Shown: positions 13,060 to 27,230 of the stretch, piece after piece
Position numbering within the stretch: position 1 is the stretch's first letter
Layout: every line of letters starts with the position of its first letter
Assembly: GCA_958298945.1 (NCBI GenBank)
Contig: OY282608.1
Span: 12,997,933-13,061,932 of the forward strand
DNA: 64,000 bases
Direction of reading: 5' to 3'
Origin: Atherix ibis
Lineage: Eukaryota; Arthropoda; Insecta; Diptera; Athericidae
The notes under the pieces: model-generated
Seen by the model: only the letters and a program-made list of their open reading frames with translations
What the model was told of the DNA's origin: nothing
Database searches by the model: none
Translations under genes and position numbers: made by a program

Positions 13060-16000
13060 CAACAAACCAACAAACCAACAAACCAACAAACCAACAAACG
13101 AACAAACCCACATTCCAACAAGCCAACAAGCCAACAAACCAACAAACCAACAAACCAACAAACCAACAAACCAACAAACCAACAAACCAACAAACCAACA
13201 AACCAACAAACCAACAAACCAACAAACCAACAAACCAACAAACAAACAAACAAACAAACCAACAAACCAACAAGCCAACAAGCCAACAAACCAAGAAACC
13301 AACAAACCAACAAACGAACAAACCAACAAACCAAAAAACCAACAAGCCAACAAGCCAACAAACCAACAAGCCAACAAGCCAACAAACCAACAAACCAACA
13401 AGCCAACAAGCCAACAAACCAACAAACCAACAAACCAACAAACCAACAAACCAACAAACGAACAAACCAACAAACAAACAAACCAATAAACTAACAAACT
13501 AACAAACCAACAAACCAACAAACCAACAAGCCAACAAACCAACAAACCAAAAACCAACAAACCAATAAACCAACAAGCCAACAAGCCAACAAACCAAAAA
13601 ACCAACAAACCAACAAACCAACAAACCAACAAGCCAACAAGCCAACAAACCAACAAACAAACAAACCAACAAACCAACAAACCAACAAACCAACAAGCCA
13701 ACAAACGAACAAACCAACAAACAAACAAACCAATAAACTAACAAACCAACAAACCAACAAACGAACAAACCAACAAACCAACAAACCAACAAGCCAATAA
13801 GCCAACAAACCAACAAACCAACAAACCAACAAGCCAAACAAACCAACAAAAAAATAAAACAAAAAACCAAAAAACCAACAAACCAACAAACCAACAAACC
13901 AACAAACCAACAAACCAACAAACCAAAAAAACAACAAATTAACAAACCAACAAGCCAACAAACCAACAAACCAACAAACCAATTGACCAACAAACCCACA
14001 AACCAACAAACCAACAAACCAACAAACCAACAAACCAACAAACCAACAAACCAACAAACCTACAAACCAACAAACCAACAAACCAACAAACAAATAAACC
14101 AACAAACCAACAAACCAACAAACCAACAAACCAACAAACCAACAAACCAACAAAGCAACAAACCAACAAAGCAACAAACCAACAAACCAACAAACCACGA
14201 ACCAAAAAACCAACAAACCAAAAAACCAACAAGCCAACAAACCAACAAACCAACAAACGAACAAACCAACAAACCTACAAACCAAGAAACCAACAAACCA
14301 ACAAACCAACAAGCCAACAAACCAATAAACCAACAAACCAACAAACCAGCAAACCAAAAAACCAACAAACCAACAAACCAACAAACCAACAAACCAACAA
14401 ACCAACAAACCAACAAACCAACAAACCAACATACCAACAAACCAACAAACCACCAAACCAACAAACCAACAAACCAACAAACCAACAAACCAACAAACCA
14501 ACAAACCAACAAACCAACAAACCAACAAACCAACAAACCAACAAACCAACAAACCAGCAAAACAACGAACCAACAAACCAACAAACCAACAAGCAAATAA
14601 ACCAACAAACCAACAAAACAACAAACCAACAAACCAACAAACCAAAAAAACCAACAAACCAACAATCCAACAAACCAACAAACCAGCAAACCAACGAACC
14701 AGCAAACCAAAAAACCAACAAACCAACAAACCAACAAACCAACAAACCAACAAACCAACAAACCAACAAACCAACAAACCAACATACCAACAAACCAACA
14801 AACCACCAAACCAACAAACCAACAAACCAACAAACCAACAAACCAACAAACCAACAAACCAACAAACCAACAAACCAACAAACCACCAAACCAACAAACC
14901 AACAAACCAACAAACCAACAAACCAACAAACCAACAAACCAACAAACCAACAAACCAACAAACCAACAAACCAACAAACCAACAAACCAGCAAAACAACG
15001 AACCAACAAACCAACAAACCAACAAGCAAATAAACCAACAAACCAACAAACCAACAAGCCAACAAACCAACAAACCAACAAACTAACAAACCAAAAAACC
15101 AGGTAACCAACGAACAAACAAACGAACAAACAGCAAACAAACAAACCAACAAACGAACAAACCAAAAAACCAACAAACCAACAAGCCAACAAGCCAACAA
15201 ACCAATAAGCCAATAAACGAACAAACCAACAAACCAACAAACCAACAAACCAACAAACCAACAAACCAAGAAACCAACAAACCAACAAACCAACAATCCA
15301 ACAAACCAACAAACCAACAAACCAACAAACCAACAAACAAATAAACCAACAAACCAACAAATCAACAAACCGACAAGCTAACAAGCCAACAAACCAATAA
15401 ACTAACAAACCAACAAACGAACTAACCAACAAACCAACAAGCCAACAAGCCAACAAACCAACAAACCAACAAACGAACAAACCAACAAACAAACAAACCA
15501 ATAAACTAACAAACCAACAAACCAATAAACCAACAAACCAACAAGCCAACAAACCAACAAACCAAAAACCAACAAACCAATAAACCAACAAGCCAACAAG
15601 TCAACAAACCAAAAAACCAACAAACCAACAAACGAACAAACCAAAAAACCAACAAACCAACAAACCAACAAACCAACAAACCAACAAACCAACAAACCAA
15701 AAAAACAACAAACCAACAAACCAACAAGCCAAAAAACCAACAAACCAACAAACCAATTAACCAACAAACCCACAAACCAACAAACTAACAAACCAACAAA
15801 CCAAAAAACCAACAAACCAACAAACCAACAAACCTACAAACCAACAAACCAACAAACAAATAAACCAACAAACCAACAAACCAACAAACCAACAAACCAA
15901 CAAACCAACAAACCAACAAAGCAACAAACCAACAAACCAACAAACCACGAACCAAAAAACCAACAAACCAAAAAACCAACAAGCCAACAAACCAACAAAC

Positions 16001-16692
16001 GAACAAACCAACAAACCTACAAACCAAGAAACCAAGAAACCAACAAACCAACAAGCCAACAAACCAACAAACCAACAAACCAACAAACCAGCAAACCAAA
16101 AAACCAACAAACCAACAAACCAACAAACCAACAAACCAACAAACCAACAAACCAACAAACCAACAAACCAACATACCAACAAACCAACAAACCACCAAAC
16201 CAACAAACCAACAAACCAACAAACCAACAAACCACAAACCAACAAACCAACAAACCAACAAACCAACAAACCAGCAAACCAACGAACCAACAAACCAACA
16301 AACCAACAAGCAAATAAACCAACAAACCAACAAAACAACAAACCAACAAACTAAGTAACCAACAAGCCACAGACCAACAAACCAACAAACCAACAAGCCA
16401 ACAAGCCAACAAACCAGCAAACCAACAAGCCAACAAACCAAGAAACCAACAAACCAACAAGCCAACAAACCAACAAATCAACAAACCAACAAACCAACAA
16501 ACCAACAAACCAACAAACCAACAAACCAAAAAACCTACAAACCAACAAACCAACAAACCAACAAACCAACAAACCAACAAACCAACAAACCAACAAACGA
16601 ACAAACCAACAACCAACAAACCAACAAGCCAACAAACCAACAAGCCAACAAGCTAACAAACCAACAAGCCAACAAACCAACAAGCCAACAAG
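13060..16692 (+). repeat. 3,634-bp tandem duplication, copy A1
   Basis: Matches 16693-20326 at a constant offset of 3,634 bp. Anchors: CATTCC 13111 and 16745; cassette 13833 and 17467; the private variant CCAATTGACC (elsewhere CCAATTAACC) at 13981 and 17615. The left edge of the match is near 13060, where A1 has GCCAATAA but the other copy has GCCAACAA. The match therefore spans about one offset length, as a direct tandem duplication should. The unit is not a multiple of 8 because it contains 7-mer and 9-mer steps. Confidence 0.9.
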
Positions 16693-19600
16693 CCAACAAA
16701 CCAACAAACCAACAAACCAACAAACCAACAAACGAACAAACCCACATTCCAACAAGCCAACAAGCCAACAAACCAACAAACCAACAAACCAACAAACCAA
16801 CAAACCAACAAACCAACAAACCAACAAACCAACAAACCAACAAACCAACAAACCAACAAACCAACAAACCAACAAACAAACAAACAAACAAACCAACAAA
16901 CCAACAAGCCAACAAGCCAACAAACCAAGAAACCAACAAACCAACAAACGAACAAACCAACAAACCAAAAAACCAACAAGCCAACAAGCCAACAAACCAA
17001 CAAGCCAACAAGCCAACAAACCAACAAACCAACAAGCCAACAAGCCAACAAACCAACAAACCAACAAACCAACAAACCAACAAACCAACAAACGAACAAA
17101 CCAACAAACAAACAAACCAATAAACTAACAAACTAACAAACCAACAAACCAACAAACCAACAAGCCAACAAACCAACAAACCAAAAACCAACAAACCAAT
17201 AAACCAACAAGCCAACAAGCCAACAAACCAAAAAACCAACAAACCAACAAACCAACAAACCAACAAGCCAACAAGCCAACAAACCAACAAACAAACAAAC
17301 CAACAAACCAACAAACCAACAAACCAACAAGCCAACAAACGAACAAACCAACAAACAAACAAACCAATAAACTAACAAACCAACAAACCAACAAACGAAC
17401 AAACCAACAAACCAACAAACCAACAAGCCAATAAGCCAACAAACCAACAAACCAACAAACCAACAAGCCAAACAAACCAACAAAAAAATAAAACAAAAAA
17501 CCAAAAAACCAACAAACCAACAAACCAACAAACCAACAAACCAACAAACCAACAAACCAAAAAAACAACAAATTAACAAACCAACAAGCCAACAAACCAA
17601 CAAACCAACAAACCAATTGACCAACAAACCCACAAACCAACAAACCAACAAACCAACAAACCAACAAACCAACAAACCAACAAACCAACAAACCTACAAA
17701 CCAACAAACCAACAAACCAACAAACAAATAAACCAACAAACCAACAAACCAACAAACCAACAAACCAACAAACCAACAAACCAACAAAGCAACAAACCAA
17801 CAAAGCAACAAACCAACAAACCAACAAACCACGAACCAAAAAACCAACAAACCAAAAAACCAACAAGCCAACAAACCAACAAACCAACAAACGAACAAAC
17901 CAACAAACCTACAAACCAAGAAACCAACAAACCAACAAACCAACAAGCCAACAAACCAATAAACCAACAAACCAACAAACCAGCAAACCAAAAAACCAAC
18001 AAACCAACAAACCAACAAACCAACAAACCAACAAACCAACAAACCAACAAACCAACAAACCAACATACCAACAAACCAACAAACCACCAAACCAACAAAC
18101 CAACAAACCAACAAACCAACAAACCAACAAACCAACAAACCAACAAACCAACAAACCAACAAACCAACAAACCAACAAACCAACAAACCAGCAAAACAAC
18201 GAACCAACAAACCAACAAACCAACAAGCAAATAAACCAACAAACCAACAAAACAACAAACCAACAAACCAACAAACCAAAAAAACCAACAAACCAACAAT
18301 CCAACAAACCAACAAACCAGCAAACCAACGAACCAGCAAACCAAAAAACCAACAAACCAACAAACCAACAAACCAACAAACCAACAAACCAACAAACCAA
18401 CAAACCAACAAACCAACATACCAACAAACCAACAAACCACCAAACCAACAAACCAACAAACCAACAAACCAACAAACCAACAAACCAACAAACCAACAAA
18501 CCAACAAACCAACAAACCACCAAACCAACAAACCAACAAACCAACAAACCAACAAACCAACAAACCAACAAACCAACAAACCAACAAACCAACAAACCAA
18601 CAAACCAACAAACCAACAAACCAGCAAAACAACGAACCAACAAACCAACAAACCAACAAGCAAATAAACCAACAAACCAACAAACCAACAAGCCAACAAA
18701 CCAACAAACCAACAAACTAACAAACCAAAAAACCAGGTAACCAACGAACAAACAAACGAACAAACAGCAAACAAACAAACCAACAAACGAACAAACCAAA
18801 AAACCAACAAACCAACAAGCCAACAAGCCAACAAACCAATAAGCCAATAAACGAACAAACCAACAAACCAACAAACCAACAAACCAACAAACCAACAAAC
18901 CAAGAAACCAACAAACCAACAAACCAACAATCCAACAAACCAACAAACCAACAAACCAACAAACCAACAAACAAATAAACCAACAAACCAACAAATCAAC
19001 AAACCGACAAGCTAACAAGCCAACAAACCAATAAACTAACAAACCAACAAACGAACTAACCAACAAACCAACAAGCCAACAAGCCAACAAACCAACAAAC
19101 CAACAAACGAACAAACCAACAAACAAACAAACCAATAAACTAACAAACCAACAAACCAATAAACCAACAAACCAACAAGCCAACAAACCAACAAACCAAA
19201 AACCAACAAACCAATAAACCAACAAGCCAACAAGTCAACAAACCAAAAAACCAACAAACCAACAAACGAACAAACCAAAAAACCAACAAACCAACAAACC
19301 AACAAACCAACAAACCAACAAACCAACAAACCAAAAAAACAACAAACCAACAAACCAACAAGCCAAAAAACCAACAAACCAACAAACCAATTAACCAACA
19401 AACCCACAAACCAACAAACTAACAAACCAACAAACCAAAAAACCAACAAACCAACAAACCAACAAACCTACAAACCAACAAACCAACAAACAAATAAACC
19501 AACAAACCAACAAACCAACAAACCAACAAACCAACAAACCAACAAACCAACAAAGCAACAAACCAACAAACCAACAAACCACGAACCAAAAAACCAACAA

Positions 19601-20326
19601 ACCAAAAAACCAACAAGCCAACAAACCAACAAACGAACAAACCAACAAACCTACAAACCAAGAAACCAAGAAACCAACAAACCAACAAGCCAACAAACCA
19701 ACAAACCAACAAACCAACAAACCAGCAAACCAAAAAACCAACAAACCAACAAACCAACAAACCAACAAACCAACAAACCAACAAACCAACAAACCAACAA
19801 ACCAACATACCAACAAACCAACAAACCACCAAACCAACAAACCAACAAACCAACAAACCAACAAACCACAAACCAACAAACCAACAAACCAACAAACCAA
19901 CAAACCAGCAAACCAACGAACCAACAAACCAACAAACCAACAAGCAAATAAACCAACAAACCAACAAAACAACAAACCAACAAACTAAGTAACCAACAAG
20001 CCACAGACCAACAAACCAACAAACCAACAAGCCAACAAGCCAACAAACCAGCAAACCAACAAGCCAACAAACCAAGAAACCAACAAACCAACAAGCCAAC
20101 AAACCAACAAATCAACAAACCAACAAACCAACAAACCAACAAACCAACAAACCAACAAACCAAAAAACCTACAAACCAACAAACCAACAAACCAACAAAC
20201 CAACAAACCAACAAACCAACAAACCAACAAACGAACAAACCAACAACCAACAAACCAACAAGCCAACAAACCAACAAGCCAACAAGCTAACAAACCAACA
20301 AGCCAACAAACCAACAAGCCAACAAG
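16693..20326 (+). repeat. 3,634-bp tandem duplication, copy A2
   Basis: Direct second copy of A1, sharing the private CCAATTGACC. Its right part, from about 18345, is also the start of the 3,783-bp duplication, so about 14.71-16.69, 18.345-20.33 and 22.13-24.11 kb are three successive copies of the same sequence. I saw no differences between A1 and A2 in the segments I compared, which suggests a recent event or an assembly duplication. Confidence 0.9.
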
Positions 20327-22127
20327 CCAACAAACCAACAAACCAACAAACCAACAAACCAACAAATGAAGAAACCAACAAACAAACAAACCAACAAACC
20401 AACAAACCAACAAACCAACATGCCAACAAACCAACAAACCAACAAACCAACAAACCAACAAACCAACAAACCAACAAGCCAACAAGCCAACAAACCAACA
20501 AACCAAAAACCAACAAACCAACAAACCAACAAGCCAACAAGCCAACAAACCAATAAACCAACAAACCAACAAACAAATAAACCAACAAACCAACATACCA
20601 ACAAACCACCAAACCAACAAACCAACAAACCAACAAACCGACAAACCAACAAACTAACAAGCCAACAAACCAACAAACCAACAAACCAACAAACAAATAA
20701 ACCAACAAACCAACAAACCAAGAAACCAACAATCCAAAAAACCAACAAACCAACAAACCAAAAAACCAACAAACTAACAAACCAAAAAGCCAACAAACCA
20801 ACAAACCAACAAACCAACAAACCAACAAACCAAGTAACCAACGAACCAACAAATGAACAAACCAACAAACAAAGAAACCAAAAAACGAACAAACCAACAA
20901 ACCAACAAACCAACAAACCAACAAGCCAACAAGCCAACAAACCAACAAGCCAACAAACCAACAAACCAACAAACCAACAAACGAACAAACCAACAAACCA
21001 ACAAACCAACAAGCCAATAAGCCAACAAACCAACAAACCAACAAACCAACAAACCAACAAACCAACAAACGAACAAACCAACATACCAACAAGCCAACAA
21101 GCCAACAAACCAACAAACCAACAAACCAACAAACCAACAAACCAACAAACCAACAAACCAACAAACCAACAAACCAACAAACCAACAAACCAACAAACCA
21201 ACAAACCAACAAACAAACAAACAAACAAACCAACAAACCAAAAAGCCAACAAGCCAACAAACCAACAAGCCAACAAGCCAACAAACCAACAAACCAACAA
21301 GCCAACAAGCCAACAAACCAACAAACCAACAAACCAACAAACGAAGAAACCAACAAACAAACAAACCAACAAACTAACAAACCAACAAACCAACAAGCCA
21401 ACAAACCAACAAACCAACAAACCAACAAACCAACAAACCAACAAACCAACAAGCCAACAAGCCAACAAACCAACAAACCAAAAACCAACAAACCAACAAA
21501 ACAACAAGCCAACAAGCCAACAAACCAAAAAACCAACAAACCAACAAACCAACAAACCAACAAGCCAACAAGCCAACAAACCAACAAACCAACAAACAAA
21601 CAAACCAACAAACCAACAAGCCAACAAGCCAACAAACCAACAAACCAACAAACCAACAAGCCAACAAGCCAACAAACCAACAAACCAACAATCGAATAAA
21701 CCAACAAACCAACAAACCAACTAACCAACAAACCAAAAAACCAAAAAACCAACAAACCAACAAACCAACAAGCCAAACAAACCAACAAAAAAATAAAACA
21801 ACAAACCAACAAACCAACAAACCAACAAACCAACAAACCAACAAACCAACAAACCAAAAAACCAACAAACCAACAAGCCAACAAACCAACAAACCAACAA
21901 ACCAATTAACCAAAAACCAACAAACCAACAAACCAACAAACGAACAAACCAACAAACCAACAAACCAACAAACCTACAAACTAACAAACCAACAAACAAA
22001 TAAACCAACAAACCAACAAACCAAGAAACCAACAAACCAACAAACCAACAAATCAACAAACCAACAAAGCAACAAACCAACAAACCAACAAACCACAAAC
22101 CAAAAAACCAACAAACCAAAAAACCAA
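18345..22127 (+). repeat. 3,783-bp tandem duplication, copy B1
   Basis: Matches 22128-25910 at a constant offset of 3,783 bp. Anchors: CCAGGTAACC near 18732 and 22515; ATGAAG near 20366 and 24149; cassette 21772 and 25555. The right edge can be read directly: 22081-22127 equals 25864-25910, then the sequences part. Both sides of the junction carry the variant CCAAAAAACC (about 18341 and 22124), so the exchange point lies inside a shared variant octamer. B1 overlaps copy A2 of the 3,634-bp duplication. Confidence 0.9.
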
Positions 22128-25100
22128 AAAACCAACAAACCAACAAACCAACAAACCAACAAACCAACAAACCAACAAACCAACAAACCAACAAACCAAC
22201 ATACCAACAAACCAACAAACCACCAAACCAACAAACCAACAAACCAACAAACCAACAAACCAACAAACCAACAAACCAACAAACCAACAAACCAACAAAC
22301 CACCAAACCAACAAACCAACAAACCAACAAACCAACAAACCAACAAACCAACAAACCAACAAACCAACAAACCAACAAACCAACAAACCAACAAACCAAC
22401 AAACCAGCAAAACAACGAACCAACAAACCAACAAACCAACAAGCAAATAAACCAACAAACCAACAAACCAACAAGCCAACAAACCAACAAACCAACAAAC
22501 TAACAAACCAAAAAACCAGGTAACCAACGAACAAACAAACGAACAAACAGCAAACAAACAAACCAACAAACGAACAAACCAAAAAACCAACAAACCAACA
22601 AGCCAACAAGCCAACAAACCAATAAGCCAATAAACGAACAAACCAACAAACCAACAAACCAACAAACCAACAAACCAACAAACCAAGAAACCAACAAACC
22701 AACAAACCAACAATCCAACAAACCAACAAACCAACAAACCAACAAACCAACAAACAAATAAACCAACAAACCAACAAATCAACAAACCGACAAGCTAACA
22801 AGCCAACAAACCAATAAACTAACAAACCAACAAACGAACTAACCAACAAACCAACAAGCCAACAAGCCAACAAACCAACAAACCAACAAACGAACAAACC
22901 AACAAACAAACAAACCAATAAACTAACAAACCAACAAACCAATAAACCAACAAACCAACAAGCCAACAAACCAACAAACCAAAAACCAACAAACCAATAA
23001 ACCAACAAGCCAACAAGTCAACAAACCAAAAAACCAACAAACCAACAAACGAACAAACCAAAAAACCAACAAACCAACAAACCAACAAACCAACAAACCA
23101 ACAAACCAACAAACCAAAAAAACAACAAACCAACAAACCAACAAGCCAAAAAACCAACAAACCAACAAACCAATTAACCAACAAACCCACAAACCAACAA
23201 ACTAACAAACCAACAAACCAAAAAACCAACAAACCAACAAACCAACAAACCTACAAACCAACAAACCAACAAACAAATAAACCAACAAACCAACAAACCA
23301 ACAAACCAACAAACCAACAAACCAACAAACCAACAAAGCAACAAACCAACAAACCAACAAACCACGAACCAAAAAACCAACAAACCAAAAAACCAACAAG
23401 CCAACAAACCAACAAACGAACAAACCAACAAACCTACAAACCAAGAAACCAAGAAACCAACAAACCAACAAGCCAACAAACCAACAAACCAACAAACCAA
23501 CAAACCAGCAAACCAAAAAACCAACAAACCAACAAACCAACAAACCAACAAACCAACAAACCAACAAACCAACAAACCAACAAACCAACATACCAACAAA
23601 CCAACAAACCACCAAACCAACAAACCAACAAACCAACAAACCAACAAACCACAAACCAACAAACCAACAAACCAACAAACCAACAAACCAGCAAACCAAC
23701 GAACCAACAAACCAACAAACCAACAAGCAAATAAACCAACAAACCAACAAAACAACAAACCAACAAACTAAGTAACCAACAAGCCACAGACCAACAAACC
23801 AACAAACCAACAAGCCAACAAGCCAACAAACCAGCAAACCAACAAGCCAACAAACCAAGAAACCAACAAACCAACAAGCCAACAAACCAACAAATCAACA
23901 AACCAACAAACCAACAAACCAACAAACCAACAAACCAACAAACCAAAAAACCTACAAACCAACAAACCAACAAACCAACAAACCAACAAACCAACAAACC
24001 AACAAACCAACAAACGAACAAACCAACAACCAACAAACCAACAAGCCAACAAACCAACAAGCCAACAAGCTAACAAACCAACAAGCCAACAAACCAACAA
24101 GCCAACAAGCCAACAAACCAACAAACCAACAAACCAACAAACCAACAAATGAAGAAACCAACAAACAAACAAACCAACAAACCAACAAACCAACAAACCA
24201 ACATGCCAACAAACCAACAAACCAACAAACCAACAAACCAACAAACCAACAAACCAACAAGCCAACAAGCCAACAAACCAACAAACCAAAAACCAACAAA
24301 CCAACAAACCAACAAGCCAACAAGCCAACAAACCAATAAACCAACAAACCAACAAACAAATAAACCAACAAACCAACATACCAACAAACCACCAAACCAA
24401 CAAACCAACAAACCAACAAACCGACAAACCAACAAACTAACAAGCCAACAAACCAACAAACCAACAAACCAACAAACAAATAAACCAACAAACCAACAAA
24501 CCAAGAAACCAACAATCCAAAAAACCAACAAACCAACAAACCAAAAAACCAACAAACTAACAAACCAAAAAGCCAACAAACCAACAAACCAACAAACCAA
24601 CAAACCAACAAACCAAGTAACCAACGAACCAACAAATGAACAAACCAACAAACAAAGAAACCAAAAAACGAACAAACCAACAAACCAACAAACCAACAAA
24701 CCAACAAGCCAACAAGCCAACAAACCAACAAGCCAACAAACCAACAAACCAACAAACCAACAAACGAACAAACCAACAAACCAACAAACCAACAAGCCAA
24801 TAAGCCAACAAACCAACAAACCAACAAACCAACAAACCAACAAACCAACAAACGAACAAACCAACATACCAACAAGCCAACAAGCCAACAAACCAACAAA
24901 CCAACAAACCAACAAACCAACAAACCAACAAACCAACAAACCAACAAACCAACAAACCAACAAACCAACAAACCAACAAACCAACAAACCAACAAACAAA
25001 CAAACAAACAAACCAACAAACCAAAAAGCCAACAAGCCAACAAACCAACAAGCCAACAAGCCAACAAACCAACAAACCAACAAGCCAACAAGCCAACAAA

Positions 25101-25910
25101 CCAACAAACCAACAAACCAACAAACGAAGAAACCAACAAACAAACAAACCAACAAACTAACAAACCAACAAACCAACAAGCCAACAAACCAACAAACCAA
25201 CAAACCAACAAACCAACAAACCAACAAACCAACAAGCCAACAAGCCAACAAACCAACAAACCAAAAACCAACAAACCAACAAAACAACAAGCCAACAAGC
25301 CAACAAACCAAAAAACCAACAAACCAACAAACCAACAAACCAACAAGCCAACAAGCCAACAAACCAACAAACCAACAAACAAACAAACCAACAAACCAAC
25401 AAGCCAACAAGCCAACAAACCAACAAACCAACAAACCAACAAGCCAACAAGCCAACAAACCAACAAACCAACAATCGAATAAACCAACAAACCAACAAAC
25501 CAACTAACCAACAAACCAAAAAACCAAAAAACCAACAAACCAACAAACCAACAAGCCAAACAAACCAACAAAAAAATAAAACAACAAACCAACAAACCAA
25601 CAAACCAACAAACCAACAAACCAACAAACCAACAAACCAAAAAACCAACAAACCAACAAGCCAACAAACCAACAAACCAACAAACCAATTAACCAAAAAC
25701 CAACAAACCAACAAACCAACAAACGAACAAACCAACAAACCAACAAACCAACAAACCTACAAACTAACAAACCAACAAACAAATAAACCAACAAACCAAC
25801 AAACCAAGAAACCAACAAACCAACAAACCAACAAATCAACAAACCAACAAAGCAACAAACCAACAAACCAACAAACCACAAACCAAAAAACCAACAAACC
25901 AAAAAACCAA
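22128..25910 (+). repeat. 3,783-bp tandem duplication, copy B2
   Basis: Direct second copy of B1, including the rare ATGAAG, CAACATGCC and GCCACAGACC variants. To its right the sequence continues as block M would (compare 11.7-13.0 kb), so B2 joins without a break into the second copy of that block. Confidence 0.9.
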
Positions 25911-27230
25911 CAAGCCAACAAACCAACAAACCAACAAACCAACAAACCAACAAACGAACAAACCAACAAACCTACAAATCAAGAAACCAACAAACCAACA
26001 AGCCAACAAACCAACAAACCAACAAACCAACAAACCAGCAAACCAAAAACCAACAAACCAACAAACCAACAAACCAACAAACCAACATACCAACAAACCA
26101 ACAAACCACCAAACCAACAAACCAACAAACCAACAAACCAACAAACCAACAAACCAACAAGCAAATAAACCAACAAACCAACAAACCAATAAACCAACAA
26201 ACCAACAAACCAAAAAACCAACAAACCAACAAATCAAAAAACCAATAAACCAACAAACCAACAAGCCAACAAACCAACAAACCAACAAACTAACAAACCA
26301 AAAAACCAAGTAACCAACGAACAAACAAACGAACAAACCAACAAACAAACAAACCAACAAACGAACAAACCAAAAAACCAACAAACCAACAAGCCAACAA
26401 GCCAACAAACCAACAAGCCAACAAACGAACAAACCAACAAACCAACAAACCAGCAAACCAACAAACCAACAAACCAACAAACCAACAAACCAAGAAACCA
26501 ACAAACCAACAAACCAACAAGCCAACAAACCAACAAACCAACAAACCAACAAACCAACAAACCAACAAACAAATAAACCAACAAACCAACAAACCAACAA
26601 ACCAACAAACCAACAAACCAAAAAACCAACAAACCAACAAGCCAACAAGCCAACAAACCGACAAACTAACAAACCAACAAACGAACTAACCAACAAACCA
26701 ACAAGCCAACAAGCCAACAAACCAACAAACTAACAAACCAACAAACAAACTAACCAACAAACCAACAAGCCAACAAGCCAACAAACCAACAAACCAACAA
26801 CCCAACAAACCAACAAACTAAGTAACCAACAAGCCAACAAACCAACAAACCAACAAGCCAACAAGCCAACAAACCAACAAACCTACAAGCCAACAAACCA
26901 ACAAACCAATAAACCAACAAGCCAACAAACTAACAAATCAACAAACTAACAAATCAACAAACCAACAAACCAAGAAACCAAGAAACCAACAAACAAACAA
27001 ACCAAAAAACCTACAAACCCACAAACCAACAAACCAACAAACCAACAAACCAACAAACCAACAAAACAACAAACCAACAAACCAATAAACCAACAAGCCA
27101 ACAAGCCAACAAACCAACAAGCCAACAAACGAACAAACCAACAAACCAACAAACGAACAAACCAACAAACCAACAAGCCAACAAGCCAATAAGCCAACAA
27201 ACCAACAAACCAACAAACCAACAAACCAAC
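25911..27230 (+). repeat. Right part of block M, copy 2
   Basis: Continues the match of 23.8-27.2 kb with 9.5-13.0 kb at offsets of 14,255 and then 14,247. It carries CCAAGTAACCAACG near 26305 (12057 in the other copy), CAACAACCCAAC near 26797 (12549) and the doubled ATCAACAA / ACTAACAA pattern near 26930-26960 (12683-12710). The match is lost near 27230. Confidence 0.75.

Noticed and set aside
20366..21724. + strand open frame of 452 codons with an ATG start, rich in P-T-N-Q-K
   Set aside because: A chance ATG from the variant ATGAAG within the repeat; the rest is the N-Q-Q-T-N-K-P-T cycle. An identical frame at 24149-25507 is explained by the 3,783-bp duplication.
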